From CAVUFH01 sp963740835 (GTDB taxonomy: Bacteria > Actinomycetota > Acidimicrobiia > IMCC26256 > PALSA-610): a stretch of DNA of 64,000 nucleotides. Below the pieces are notes generated by a model. It was not told the origin of the DNA, searched no databases, and saw only the letters and a program-made list of their open reading frames with translations. Numbering within the stretch: position 1 is the first letter of the stretch; each line of letters starts with the position of its first letter. Below are positions 19,019-27,307 of the stretch, piece after piece. A program made the translations under genes and the position numbers. The DNA lies in contig CAVUFH010000003.1 in assembly GCA_963740835.1 (NCBI GenBank), forward strand, positions 1,488,001 to 1,552,000. The letters are read 5' to 3'.

Positions 19019-19889
19019 CCTTCGCGATCCCTTCGACGATCTGCGCCGCCCCGCGGTTCCACTCGTTCCCCGCGCGGATTTCGTCGCGTCGTTGTTCACC
19101 CGGTTGCGAGAGGAGTTCGGAATGACGCCTGCTGTCGAAGCACAAGGTTCGGACTCGACCCGGGTCGCGTTCGGTGGACTCGCGATGGTCCATCTCCGCG
19201 TCGTCGATGCCGACCGCGCGATGCGGTTCTTCGGTGCGCTGTTCGGATGGCAGAGCGAACGCGTTCCGATGGGGAGTCACGTCAGTCACTACACAGTCAA
19301 CACCACCACCACGATCCGCATCCTGGACGACCCGGAGTCGCCGCCGGTTGTGCCCAACTACGCGGTCGCCGACGTCGCCCGTACCGTGCACGCGGTCACC
19401 GAGGCCGGTGGACTGGTCACCGACGCCGAGCCCGCGCCCGACGGCGGGGGATGGGCGCGCGGTGTCGACGACCAGGGTCTGCCGCTGCTCGTCTACCGAC
19501 CCGGCGGGTACCACCCGCACGCCGCGCCGACGCAACCGCCATCGGGCGAGCTCGGGTTGGTGTTCATCCGGGCCGACGCGCCGAAGGCGGCAACGTTCTA
19601 CGGCGAGGTGTTGGGTTGGACCCTGACCGCCGCGCATCCAGGGAGTCGCTACTTCGACGCCGTGCCGGGTGTGGGCGTCTTCGACGAGGCGGCGGCGTTC
19701 GATCGGCCGGTCGAGCCCTCCGCGACGCCGTACTTCAGCGTCGATGCATTGCTGCCCACGTTGCGCCGGATCGAAGCGCTCGGCGGGACCACCGGAGCGC
19801 CCGCCCAGGACATGGGGCCGTACTTCACCGCGCTGTGCACCGATGACCAGGGCACGACGTTCGGTCTCATGTCCGCCGCACTCGAGTGA
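19011..19889 (+). CDS. Glyoxalase/bleomycin-resistance fold protein coupled to ECF sigma gene
   Basis: 292 aa. After a short N-terminal helix region (DPFDDLRRPAVPLVPRADF) come two vicinal-oxygen-chelate modules, the first around residues 55-165 (LAMVHLRVVDADRAMRFFGALFGW) and the second around 180-290 (LGLVFIRADAPKAATFYGEVLGW). The N-terminal 35 residues (ADFVASLFTRLREEF) resemble the start of anti-sigma-like partner proteins. It overlaps the sigma gene by 8 bases, so they are translationally coupled. Enzymatic activity, metal and substrate unknown. Confidence 0.75.
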   Translation: MADLRDPFDDLRRPAVPLVPRADFVASLFTRLREEFGMTPAVEAQGSDSTRVAFGGLAMVHLRVVDADRAMRFFGALFGWQSERVPMGSHVSHYTVNTTTTIRILDDPESPPVVPNYAVADVARTVHAVTEAGGLVTDAEPAPDGGGWARGVDDQGLPLLVYRPGGYHPHAAPTQPPSGELGLVFIRADAPKAATFYGEVLGWTLTAAHPGSRYFDAVPGVGVFDEAAAFDRPVEPSATPYFSVDALLPTLRRIEALGGTTGAPAQDMGPYFTALCTDDQGTTFGLMSAALE

Positions 19890-19909
19890 GCTCGCGCGCC
19901 GCTCGGGGT

Positions 19910-21124
19910 TCAGCGGCGGTCGGCCCCGATCGGCGCACCGGGTTCGGGTGCCACACCGTGCCGCAACGGATAGCGCGACTCGCCGTACCGGTGCGTCTCG
20001 TACGCGATCATCGCCCACAGCAAGGTGTTCACCACTGCGAGCGCGGCGAGCGCGTCGATCTTGGTTGCGAGCGGTATCGCGGCGAACAGCAACACGGCGA
20101 GCACCAACCGACGCACGTTGAGGGTGTGTGCGCTCCGGAGCCGGAGCGCGACGTGCCCGAGCAGGTAGATCGCGACGCCACCGAGCAGTGCGAAACAGTT
20201 CACCGCGTCGAGTGGATCGCGCGCGTGCCGGAGCACGTGCTCGAGGCCGAACGCGGCGAGCACGATGCCGGTGACCATGAGCAGGTGCACGTATGAGTAG
20301 GAGTCGCGAGCGAGGCAGTTCCGCTCGCGACCGGCCGGGACGCGCTCCAGCCGGAGTTCCGTGACGATCGCGACGATGTCGAAGTAGATCCACCACAACG
20401 CCGATGCGAGCGCGACGCCGAGCACGACTGCGAACGTGACCGGCGGGGTCAATTCGACATGCGTCCCCACGCCCAACGCGATGATCGATTCGCCGAGGGC
20501 GAGGATGATGATGAGGTTGTGGCGTTCGGCGAAGTGCATCGGCATGAGAGACCACCCACCGATCCCGATGAGCGCCCCCCGAAGTCGAGCACGATCGCGA
20601 CTGCCCAGAGCGCGGTCTGCGGCCCCGGATCGAGGAACGACGCGCCGACGAGCAGACCGATCGCCACCGCGCTGCTCGCCGCGAATCCGAGCACGGTGTG
20701 ACGGAGGGTGGCGTTGTCGCGACCCGGAACGAGGAAGAGCGTCACCTACGCCACCCGGACGACGGCATACGCGACCGCGAACGTGAGTGCGCGCGCCGAA
20801 CGACTCGGGAACCGCGAGGGCGGCGACGACGAGCGCGCTCATTGCCGCGAACATCACGATCCGGACCGAGCCCTCCTCCGGATCGATGACGCTGGTCAAC
20901 CACGCGAAGCCGGCCCACGCCCACCAGAGGAGCGCGAGCGCCATGCAGCCGCGGAGGAGACCGAGCCACGATCCTTCGGACGCCATGAGCGCGGTGCACT
21001 GCGTGAACCCGAGCACGAACACCAGGTCGAAGAACAGTTCGAGCGGCTTGACCATGTCGCGCTGTCGAGGCTCGGCGCGGAGCCGCAGGTTGTCACGAGC
21101 GCGGGCGAAGCGAGGAGCAGGCAT
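19910..21124 (-). pseudogene. Low temperature requirement A (LtrA)-like membrane protein, decayed
   Basis: LtrA family multi-helix membrane protein: the beginning (PLELFFDLVFVLGFTQ) and the last 220 residues (GGWSLMPMHFAERHNLIIIL...) match the family. A single open frame of 404 codons spans the locus, but residues from about 111 to 185 are R/G-rich nonsense. The expected helices (FAVAYAVVRVA, then VTLFLVPGRDNATLRHTVLG) lie in another frame. Two shifts explain this: about -2 in the GCGCGC run near 20790-20800 and -1 at the C6 run 20575-20580; together they restore frame. The correct frame also has an in-frame TAG at 20746-20748, so this is more than a pair of reading errors unless that base is wrong too. 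Confidence 0.75.
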
Positions 21125-21166
21125 GACTCCTTGATATCGCGCCCGCGCCGGCGCGCGCTCGGACGC

Positions 21167-21892
21167 TTACGTCACCGCGGTGATCGCCTTCGAGATGACA
21201 TCGGTCACCGCATGGGGTTGGGAGATCATGATCACGTGCGAGCCCTCGAGCTCGGTGATCTGGGCCCCCGCGCGTTCTGCCATCGAACGGACGACGTCGG
21301 CACCGGCGGCCGTGTCGCCGGTCGCGACCACGGCCCAGGACGGCAGGTTCTTCCACGCGGGCGCGCCCGACCGCTCCGAGAACGCGGCCTCGGCGACCGG
21401 GCGCTGGGTCGCGGCCATCACCGCGGTTTGTGCTTCCGGCAGATCTGCCGCGAAGGCGGCTCGGAACTTGGCCGGATCGATCGCGAACTCCGTGGCCGGG
21501 CCGCCGGCACTCTGGAATTGCAGCGGCATCAGTGCATCGTTGAGGACGCTGTCCTTCGAGGTGCTCTCGGCTTCGCCGAGGCGTTCACCTTCGGCCGGGG
21601 CGAATGCCGCGACGTACACGAGCCCGACGACGTTCCCGGTCCCGGTGGCGGCGTTTGTGATCACCGCGCCGCCGTACGAATGACCGACGGCCAGCACTGG
21701 TCCGGGGATCTGCTCGAACACACTCGCGACATAGGCGGAGTCGAACGCGATGCCGCGCAGCGGGTTCGCTGGAGCGGTCACCTGGACGCCGTCGGCCTGC
21801 AGTTCGGCCACCACGTCGTTCCAGCTGGATGCGTCGGCGAATGCGCCGTGCACGAGAACGACGGTCAACGGGTTGGTGTTGGTGTCGGGCAC
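21167..21892 (-). CDS. Alpha/beta hydrolase
   Basis: 241 aa single-domain hydrolase. Oxyanion-hole region VVLVHGAFAD near residue 13, nucleophile elbow GHSYGG near 79, a late aspartate in VVATGDTAA and the catalytic histidine in LEGSHVIMIS. Start is GTG at 21892 because a strong GAAGGAGG ribosome-binding site lies six bases before it; longer versions are S/R-rich and unsupported. Esterase/lipase of the EstC-like group; substrate unknown. A cupin gene lies 56 bases upstream in the same direction, likely co-transcribed. Confidence 0.88.
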   Translation of the reverse strand: MPDTNTNPLTVVLVHGAFADASSWNDVVAELQADGVQVTAPANPLRGIAFDSAYVASVFEQIPGPVLAVGHSYGGAVITNAATGTGNVVGLVYVAAFAPAEGERLGEAESTSKDSVLNDALMPLQFQSAGGPATEFAIDPAKFRAAFAADLPEAQTAVMAATQRPVAEAAFSERSGAPAWKNLPSWAVVATGDTAAGADVVRSMAERAGAQITELEGSHVIMISQPHAVTDVISKAITAVT

Positions 21893-21947
21893 GAGAGCCT
21901 CCTTCGGTCGAAGGTGGGAATTGGATCGATGCACTGTCGCGCCGGTG

Positions 21948-22325
21948 TCACGGGGCGTCGACGAACGTCGCGAGCGGTTGTCCGATCTCGACGATGTAGG
22001 TGGAGAGCATGTGGCCGGCATCGGGTCCGACGTCGAGCGCGTTGTGCGGGACGCGCGGCGGGATGAGGAAACCGTCGCCCGCGCGCAGCGTCAGCGTCGA
22101 CCGGCCCTTGATCATCATCTCCACCGTGCCGGCGATGATGTAGCCGACCTCTTCGCCGGGGTGGATGTGCCAGCCGGACGCGACGCCGCATGGGATCTCG
22201 GTGAGCACCTGCACGATCTCGCGTCCCGGGATGGACGACGGCTCGTGCTGCACCTCGGTGCGCATCAGTTTCCCCGCGAGCTCGTCGCCCGCCGTTTGTC
22301 GGTCCGGCGTCGGCGCGGACGTCAT
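21948..22325 (-). CDS. Cupin domain protein
   Basis: 125 aa single cupin barrel. Motif 1 GWHIHPGEEVGYIIAG (two histidines and a glutamate for metal) and motif 2 GDGFLIPPRVPHNA. Such small cupins act as isomerases, lyases or ligand binders; no specific function visible. Precedes the alpha/beta hydrolase in a probable two-gene unit. Confidence 0.85.
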   Translation of the reverse strand: MTSAPTPDRQTAGDELAGKLMRTEVQHEPSSIPGREIVQVLTEIPCGVASGWHIHPGEEVGYIIAGTVEMMIKGRSTLTLRAGDGFLIPPRVPHNALDVGPDAGHMLSTYIVEIGQPLATFVDAP

Positions 22326-22396
22326 CGCCCACGTCCGCGCGTCAGCATCGCGTCAGGGACCATGGCGTGTCTCCTCGGACGTTCGGAGTTCCGCGC

Positions 22397-22560
22397 TCAG
22401 GATTCCCGCGATCGCGCCGCCTGCGCAACAGCGCACGCCGTGTTCACGAGGCCGATGCGGCTGAACGCCTGCGGGAAGTTCCGAGCAGCTCGCCGGTCGC
22501 GGCGTCGACTTCCTCGGCGAGCAGGCCGAGATCGTTGGCGAAGGCAACGGCGCGCTCCGT
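22397..22560 (-). pseudogene. Remnant of a GH15 (glucoamylase/trehalase-type) gene, 3' end only
   Basis: On the minus strand the stretch FANDLGLLAEEVDAATGELLG continues, after a one-base loss near 22478-22484, as NFPQAFSRIGLVNTACAVA and stops at 22397. This matches the very C-terminus of glycoside hydrolase family 15 proteins (AEE-D--TGE-LGNFPQ-FSH--L-N). No upstream part of the enzyme exists; the anti-sigma gene comes next. It is therefore a true relic as well as frameshifted. Confidence 0.65.
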
Positions 22561-22666
22561 TCGTGAGCGCGTGCGCAGCCGGACGCGACGCCACCGACTT
22601 CGACGCGGGCTACGACGCGGAGCGGCAGTTTCAGTCTGCGTGGCTCGCGAACCGACTGCGGCTCGC
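22561..22666 (+). other. Unassigned spacer, possible protein-tail relic
   Basis: Between the GH15 relic and the anti-sigma stop. The plus strand reads GRDATDFDAGYDAERQF followed by QSAWLANRLRLA and a TAG at 22668-22670, which has protein-like composition but no start nearby and no family I recognise. It may be another gene remnant or chance. Confidence 0.25.
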
Positions 22667-22918
22667 TTAGCAAGCACCCGTCCGCCGGGCGCGGAGCGCG
22701 GCCAGGAGCGCGTCACGCGCGCCTTCCGGCGGCGCTTCCTGCTCCGCACCTCGCAAGAGCCGCACGGCCATCCGCATCTGTTCGACGTACTCGGCGCACG
22801 GTGGGCAGATGTTGATGTGCTCCTCCACCTCGGCGCGCACGTTCTCGTCGAGCGCGCCCTCCGACCACTCGGTCACCAGCTCGACGAACTCGACGCAACG
22901 AAGCGGCGGCTGGTTCAC
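22667..22918 (-). CDS. Zinc-finger anti-sigma factor
   Basis: 83 aa. The H-x3-C-x2-C anti-sigma zinc motif is clear: EEHINICPPC near residues 31-40. Start GTG at 22918, overlapping the sigma factor stop as GTGA. No membrane helix follows, so it is a small cytosolic ZAS protein like RsrA. Binds and silences the sigma factor encoded immediately upstream, which itself carries a frameshift. Confidence 0.85.
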   Translation of the reverse strand: MNQPPLRCVEFVELVTEWSEGALDENVRAEVEEHINICPPCAEYVEQMRMAVRLLRGAEQEAPPEGARDALLAALRARRTGAC

Positions 22919-23560
22919 GCGTCTGCTGCTGCCTTCAGGTGCGCTTCGAGCGCGGTGCGGGCCTTGGAGCGTGCGCGGTGCAGCAGCACTCGTTGGTTTC
23001 CTTCGGTGATGTCGAGGAGCTGACACACCTCTTCGGCGCTGAAGTCCTGTACATCGCGCAAGGAGAGGACCGTGCGCTGCGCATTCGGGAGCTTGGCGAT
23101 CACGTCATCGAGCATTCCCCGCATCTCGACGGCCAACGCCTGTTCCTCGGGGAGCCCGGCACTCGGCGGATCCGACCAGAAACCGCCCCAGCGATGATTG
23201 TCGGGGCGGAACCGCGGGATCGACGGCCGGTTCCTCGACCGGCGACAGTGACGAGAACGGCCGGATCCGGGACTCCCGTTCTCCGCGTGTCCGGGCCCGG
23301 TTCACGAGGATGCGATACATCCAGGTCTTCAGCGAGCACCGGCCCTCGAAGCGATGGATTCCTTCGATCACGGCCATCCACGTCTCCTGGACGACGTCCT
23401 CGGCCGCTTCACGCGAGGGCACGTAGGACCGGGCGACCGAGAGCATCGGCGCGAAGTATCGATCGACGAGCGATCCGAACGCCGACTCGTCTCCCGCACG
23501 CAGCGCCCCGACAAGTTCGCGATCGGCCGGCGACAACGCGTACGGCGCAACGGACTCCAC
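22915..23560 (-). CDS. ECF sigma factor (frameshift near 23214)
   Basis: About 215 aa when repaired. GTG 23560. The first frame encodes region 2 (SLVDRYFAPMLSVARSYVPSREAAEDVVQETW) up to VDPAV. The rest (RFRPDNHRWGGFW, then LPNAQRTVLSLRDVQDFSAEEVCQLLDITEGNQRVLLHRARSK with region 4) is in another frame, so one extra or two missing bases lie near 23213-23217, next to a GCGGG. Domain order, the DxxRWxGxW linker and the overlapping ZAS gene show it was or is a redox/stress-type sigma factor. Either a sequencing error or an inactivated gene. Confidence 0.8.
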
Positions 23561-23658
23561 CGCGAGAGGACGCTAGTCGGCCGCGCGCGCCTCCTCCTCG
23601 GAGCCGGTCGCGCGTCCATCTGCAAACGCGGCCGATCCCGAGACGCGGTCGGCCGCGG

Positions 23659-25434
23659 TTACAGATCGATCGCCAGGTCCGTGATCGGACGCGCGCAGCA
23701 GACGAGCGCGTTTCCATCGGCAGGTGCTTCGAGCGGCTCGGGGGAATACTCGATGGACCCGTCGAGCAGCCCGGTCTCACAGGTGTGGCAGACGCCGGTG
23801 CGACATGACCATCTCACGGGCACGTCGCACGCTTCCGCGAACTCGAGGAGGTTGGCGAACTCGTCCCTCCAGCGCACGTTCAGTCCCGTCCGCACGAACG
23901 AGATCAGCGGTCCTGTGCCCGCGACCCCGTCGAGTTGATGCGGCGGCCGGGTGGGCGTGATGACGACGCCGGGTGTGTGCGATCCCTGCGCGCCGAAGAT
24001 CTCCGTGTGCACCCGCCCGGTCGGGACGCCGAGTGCGGCGAGACCGTCGCGCAACGCGTCCATGAACTCGGTCGGGCCGCACAGGTAGAACTCGCCGTCG
24101 ATCGGGACGGCTGCGTCGGCGAGCGTATCCGCGGTGATGTGGCCGACCGCGTCGTAGTCGACTCCGGCGCGGTCGGTCGCGTCGGGCCGGCTGTACGAGA
24201 CACGGCGGTGCGCGCGCCCGAGGTCGTCCAACAGCGCCTGCGCCTCGAGTGCGAAGGCGTGCTCGGCGCGGTTGCGCGCGCCGTGGAACCACCAGACCTC
24301 GCGTGTCGATCCCGCGTCGTGGAGCGCGTGCAGCATCGCGAGCATCGGTGTCACCCCGACGCCCGCGCTGACGAGCACGACGGGGCGGTCGCCGTCGTCG
24401 AGGACGAACACGCCGCGCGGCGCGCCGACTTCCAACCGGTCGCCGACGTGGACGCCGGTGCGGATGTGTTGGCCGGCAGCGCCCTGCGATTCGACCTTCA
24501 CGCTGATGCGGTACCGGGTACCGCCCGGAGCGCCGGAGAGCGAATAGCTGCGCACGAGCGGGGGCGAGCCGGCGTCCGGCCGGAGCTTCAACGTGACGAA
24601 CTGGCCGGGCCGGCCACTGGGCAGCGGATCGCCGGCGTCGGATTCCAACTCGAGCGAGAGGACATCTGACGTCTCCGCGTGCTTGGCGGTAACCACGAGC
24701 GTGCGAAAACCCGGCCACGCGGGCGGTGGCGCGAGCGCGGTCAATCCCGCGTTGCCGCCGCGGGGCGAACCGGAGCGCGCCTCGTCGAGGAGCGCTCGGA
24801 GGGAGCCCTGCCACCCCGGGCTCAGGGCCGGGATGCGCAGCGCCCGTCGCAGTTGATCGATTTCGGGATGGGCGGCGAGGTACAACAGCGCGTTGATCTC
24901 GGCCACGGTCATCGCCTCGGGCCCGGTGACGACCTTCACGACGTCGTCGCCGGCGCGTACATCACCTTCCTCGAGCACCCGGAAGTAGAACCCCGGTCGT
25001 CCGTGCCCGACGAGGAGTGCAGCCATGCGCGGCTCGTCCATGCGGATGCCGACGCGGTAGCACGTGACTCGCGGTTGGGTGACTTCGAACAACGCCGAGC
25101 CGATGCGATAGCGGTCGCCGACGCACACCTCGTCGTCACCCAGTCCGTCGACGGTGAAGTTCTCGCCGAACTGCCCGAACGTGAAGTCGTCGCGCTGCAT
25201 CTCCTGCTGCCAGTACCGGTACGACTCGAGTTGGTACACGTACACCGCGCGCTGCTCACCGCCGTGTCCGTTCAAGTCCCCTTGACCGTCACCATCGACG
25301 TTCAACCGCCGTACCGTGCGCGGCCCGTCCACCGGTTCCTTCCAGATCCCCGTGAAGACGGTCCGGCCTCGCCACGCGACCTCGCGCGGCAACCCCACGT
25401 TGACCGAGACGAGTTTCGCGACAGGTTGCGCCAT
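23659..25434 (-). CDS. MOSC domain - ferredoxin reductase - 2Fe-2S fusion protein
   Basis: 591 aa with three parts. Residues 1 to about 225: MOSC domain of the YiiM kind (RTVFTGIWKEPV, QFGENFTVDGL, CYRVGIRMDEP), expected to bind molybdenum cofactor. About 250-490: FNR-like FAD/NAD domain (RSYSLSG, VSAGVGVTPMLAML, YLCGPTEFM). About 500-591: plant-type 2Fe-2S ferredoxin with SCRTGVCHTCETG and a last cysteine in CCARP. The start at ATG 25434 fits the domain edge; it overlaps the stop of the acetyltransferase by one base. A self-contained NAD(P)H-to-Moco electron chain, probably reducing N-hydroxylated compounds; substrate is inference from YiiM/mARC relatives. Confidence 0.88.
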   Translation of the reverse strand: MAQPVAKLVSVNVGLPREVAWRGRTVFTGIWKEPVDGPRTVRRLNVDGDGQGDLNGHGGEQRAVYVYQLESYRYWQQEMQRDDFTFGQFGENFTVDGLGDDEVCVGDRYRIGSALFEVTQPRVTCYRVGIRMDEPRMAALLVGHGRPGFYFRVLEEGDVRAGDDVVKVVTGPEAMTVAEINALLYLAAHPEIDQLRRALRIPALSPGWQGSLRALLDEARSGSPRGGNAGLTALAPPPAWPGFRTLVVTAKHAETSDVLSLELESDAGDPLPSGRPGQFVTLKLRPDAGSPPLVRSYSLSGAPGGTRYRISVKVESQGAAGQHIRTGVHVGDRLEVGAPRGVFVLDDGDRPVVLVSAGVGVTPMLAMLHALHDAGSTREVWWFHGARNRAEHAFALEAQALLDDLGRAHRRVSYSRPDATDRAGVDYDAVGHITADTLADAAVPIDGEFYLCGPTEFMDALRDGLAALGVPTGRVHTEIFGAQGSHTPGVVITPTRPPHQLDGVAGTGPLISFVRTGLNVRWRDEFANLLEFAEACDVPVRWSCRTGVCHTCETGLLDGSIEYSPEPLEAPADGNALVCCARPITDLAIDL

Positions 25435-25901
25435 CAGAGGGCTTGTGACAGCCAGACCCGATCGAGGAGCGGGATGCCGTCGATCACGATCGGATAGGAG
25501 TAGCCGGTGGCCGCAGTGAAGGCATCCCGTTCGACGGACAGCATTCGGAACCCGACGCGCTGGTAGAAGCGAAGGTTGCCGACGTCTGCTGCCGCGGTCG
25601 CCACCGACATCTCGGACCATCCCTCGGCGGCGCACTCGTCCAAGGCGGCCGCGACGAGCGCGCGCCCGACGCCGGTGCCCTGTCGTTCCGGTCGAACCGC
25701 CATGTTCTTGAGCTCGATCACGCCGGCGCCTGCCGTCGGCACCAGTTGGAGGTGACCGATCGGCTCCGGCCCGTCGCGGGCGACGAGCACCCGCCCGAGG
25801 TCGAGGTACCGCGCCAGTTCCGTCAGGGAGTCCTCGGCGAGCTCGAACAAGTCGCGCAGCGACGTGCGCTCGCCCGTGAACCAATCGATCGCTACCGCCA
25901 T
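25434..25901 (-). CDS. GNAT family N-acetyltransferase
   Basis: 155 aa. Acetyl-CoA loop RPERQGTGVGRALVAAA near residues 74-90, preceded by VIELKNMAVRP and followed by NLRFYQRVGFRM. It follows, with a 10-base overlap, a frameshifted gene whose remains look like the N-terminal region of another GNAT-type protein, and it is itself overlapped by the MOSC fusion gene (TGATG), so the three form one operon. Confidence 0.85.
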   Translation of the reverse strand: MAVAIDWFTGERTSLRDLFELAEDSLTELARYLDLGRVLVARDGPEPIGHLQLVPTAGAGVIELKNMAVRPERQGTGVGRALVAAALDECAAEGWSEMSVATAAADVGNLRFYQRVGFRMLSVERDAFTAATGYSYPIVIDGIPLLDRVWLSQAL

Positions 25902-26422
25902 GCCCCGCCGCTCACTGTGAGATCCACTCTTCGTAGCGCGGCGAGCTCCGTGGCCGGCACCGGTTCGTCGGTCGCGCGTGTCGCCGAAGCGATCGACGGA
26001 CGGACAACGCCGTCGTGCGGTCGGCGCGCGCGGTGCAGGCTTGCTTGCATGACGAGGGTCGTCGCGTCGCGTTCATCGCGCCGACCGCCCGCACCTCATC
26101 GGGCGTGTCGCGGTCGGTCGTCCGACTCGGCAACCACAACACCCCAGATGTCGACACCGGCGTCAGCGTAGAGCTCCGCGAGGCGGGAGCTCGCGGCCGC
26201 GGCGGCACCGGCGCTTGTCGTAAGCATGATCGCGTTGTTCAACGGACCCCACGCGGGGAACACCGCGGCGACGTGCACAGCTGCATTGAGCAGCCGCGCG
26301 CCCGGTGAAAGCTTGGTCAGTGTGCTCCAACACGCGAGCAGCGTCTCCTGGCCCGGCAGCGCAGTGACCAGATTCGACACGACCGGCACCTCCACGGACG
26401 CGATGCGACGGATCTCCTCCAT
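25892..26422 (-). pseudogene. GNAT-like N-terminal-domain protein with two frameshifts
   Basis: ATG 26422. The first frame gives 91 well-formed residues (VVSNLVTALPGQETLLACWS, AAVFPAWGPLNNAIML, AELYADAGVDIW). An extra G in the TGGGG run near 26148 moves the true reading into a second frame (LWLPSRTTDRDTPDEVRAVGAM). A missing G near 26062-26066 moves it back (ERDATTLVMQASL to LTV, ending TAG 25892). Read straight, the protein stops at 26096 after 108 residues. The repaired product is about 176 aa and resembles the N-terminal part of actinobacterial GNAT proteins. The short intact acetyltransferase follows immediately. Confidence 0.55.
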
Positions 26423-26455
26423 GCGAGTCCGGTGTAGTCCGGGCAAGCTGTTGGT

Positions 26456-26477
26456 CGTTACACGCGTCGGTGTAACG
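26456..26477. promoter_or_regulatory. Operator-like palindrome in divergent promoter
   Basis: CGTTACAC and GTGTAACG form perfect 8-base arms around GCGTCG. It lies in the 112-base gap between the divergent starts at 26422 (minus, GNAT-like) and 26535 (plus, FMN reductase). Shape and length fit a dimeric repressor such as TetR or GntR; no regulator is encoded next to it. Confidence 0.6.
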
Positions 26478-26534
26478 CGTGCGCTGACCGAGGGACTACA
26501 CCCATTGATCGACGTCAGCCGGGGAGACGAGCAC

Positions 26535-27281
26535 GTGACCTTGACCGAGAAGCAGGAAGCGCTCTGCGCCCAATCCCGTTGGGATTTCAGCGATCTGCGG
26601 GCCCTGTTCGTGAACTGCACGCTGAAGCGATCACCGGAGCCCTCGAACACCCAGGGTCTCGCCGATATCGCGATCGAGATCATGCGGCGGCAGGGCGCGA
26701 CCGTCGATGTCGTGCGAGCGATCGACCACGAGATCGCGACGGGCGTGTGGCCCGACATGACCGAACACGGGTGGGCGCGCGACGACTGGCCCGCGATCTT
26801 CGAGCACGTCGACGCAGCCGACATCCTCGTGCTGTGCACGCCGATCTGGCTCGGTGAGAAGTCGTCGGTCTGCACGCAGGTGATCGAGCGGCTGTACGGG
26901 AACTCGCATCTGCTCAACGAGGCGGGCCAGTACGCCTTCTACGGCCGGGTCGGAGGGTGCCTCGTCACCGGCAACGAAGACGGTGTGAAGCACTGCGCCA
27001 TGAACGTCCTCTACTCGTTGCAGCACCTCGGCTACGTGATCCCGCCGCAAGCCGACGCGGGCTGGATCGGCGAGGCCGGCCCGGGACCGTCGTACCTCGA
27101 CGCGGGATCCGGCGGCCCGGAGAACGACTTCACCAACCGCAACACGACCTTCATGACGTGGAACCTCTTGCACCTCGCGCGCATGATCAAGGACGCGGGC
27201 GGGATACCCGCGCACGGCAACCAGCGTTCGGAGTGGGATGCCGGTTGCCGGTTCGACTTCCCGAACCCCGAGCACCGGTGA
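26535..27281 (+). CDS. NADPH-dependent FMN reductase/flavodoxin-fold protein
   Basis: 248 aa. The N-terminal LRALFVNCTLKRSPEPSNT is the phosphate-binding loop of the WrbA/FMN-reductase flavodoxin fold; TPIWLGEKSSVCTQVIERL and KHCAMNVLYSLQHLGY follow the family pattern. GTG at 26535 is chosen because the fold starts about 20 residues later; the frame stays open upstream through the operator region. GTGA overlap at its end with the next reading frame. Probably supplies reduced flavin or reduces quinones. Confidence 0.82.
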   Translation: MTLTEKQEALCAQSRWDFSDLRALFVNCTLKRSPEPSNTQGLADIAIEIMRRQGATVDVVRAIDHEIATGVWPDMTEHGWARDDWPAIFEHVDAADILVLCTPIWLGEKSSVCTQVIERLYGNSHLLNEAGQYAFYGRVGGCLVTGNEDGVKHCAMNVLYSLQHLGYVIPPQADAGWIGEAGPGPSYLDAGSGGPENDFTNRNTTFMTWNLLHLARMIKDAGGIPAHGNQRSEWDAGCRFDFPNPEHR

Positions 27282-27307
27282 TACCCGTGGCCGAGCCAGG
27301 AGGGAAG

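Noticed and set aside
20746..20748. Programmed amber read-through or pyrrolysine in ltrA
   Set aside because: The same region has two frameshifts; decay or error is simpler and no Pyl genes are visible.
20708..22066. 452-codon plus-strand frame opposite ltrA, hydrolase and cupin
   Set aside because: No motif, charged low-complexity residues; the minus strand carries recognisable domains.
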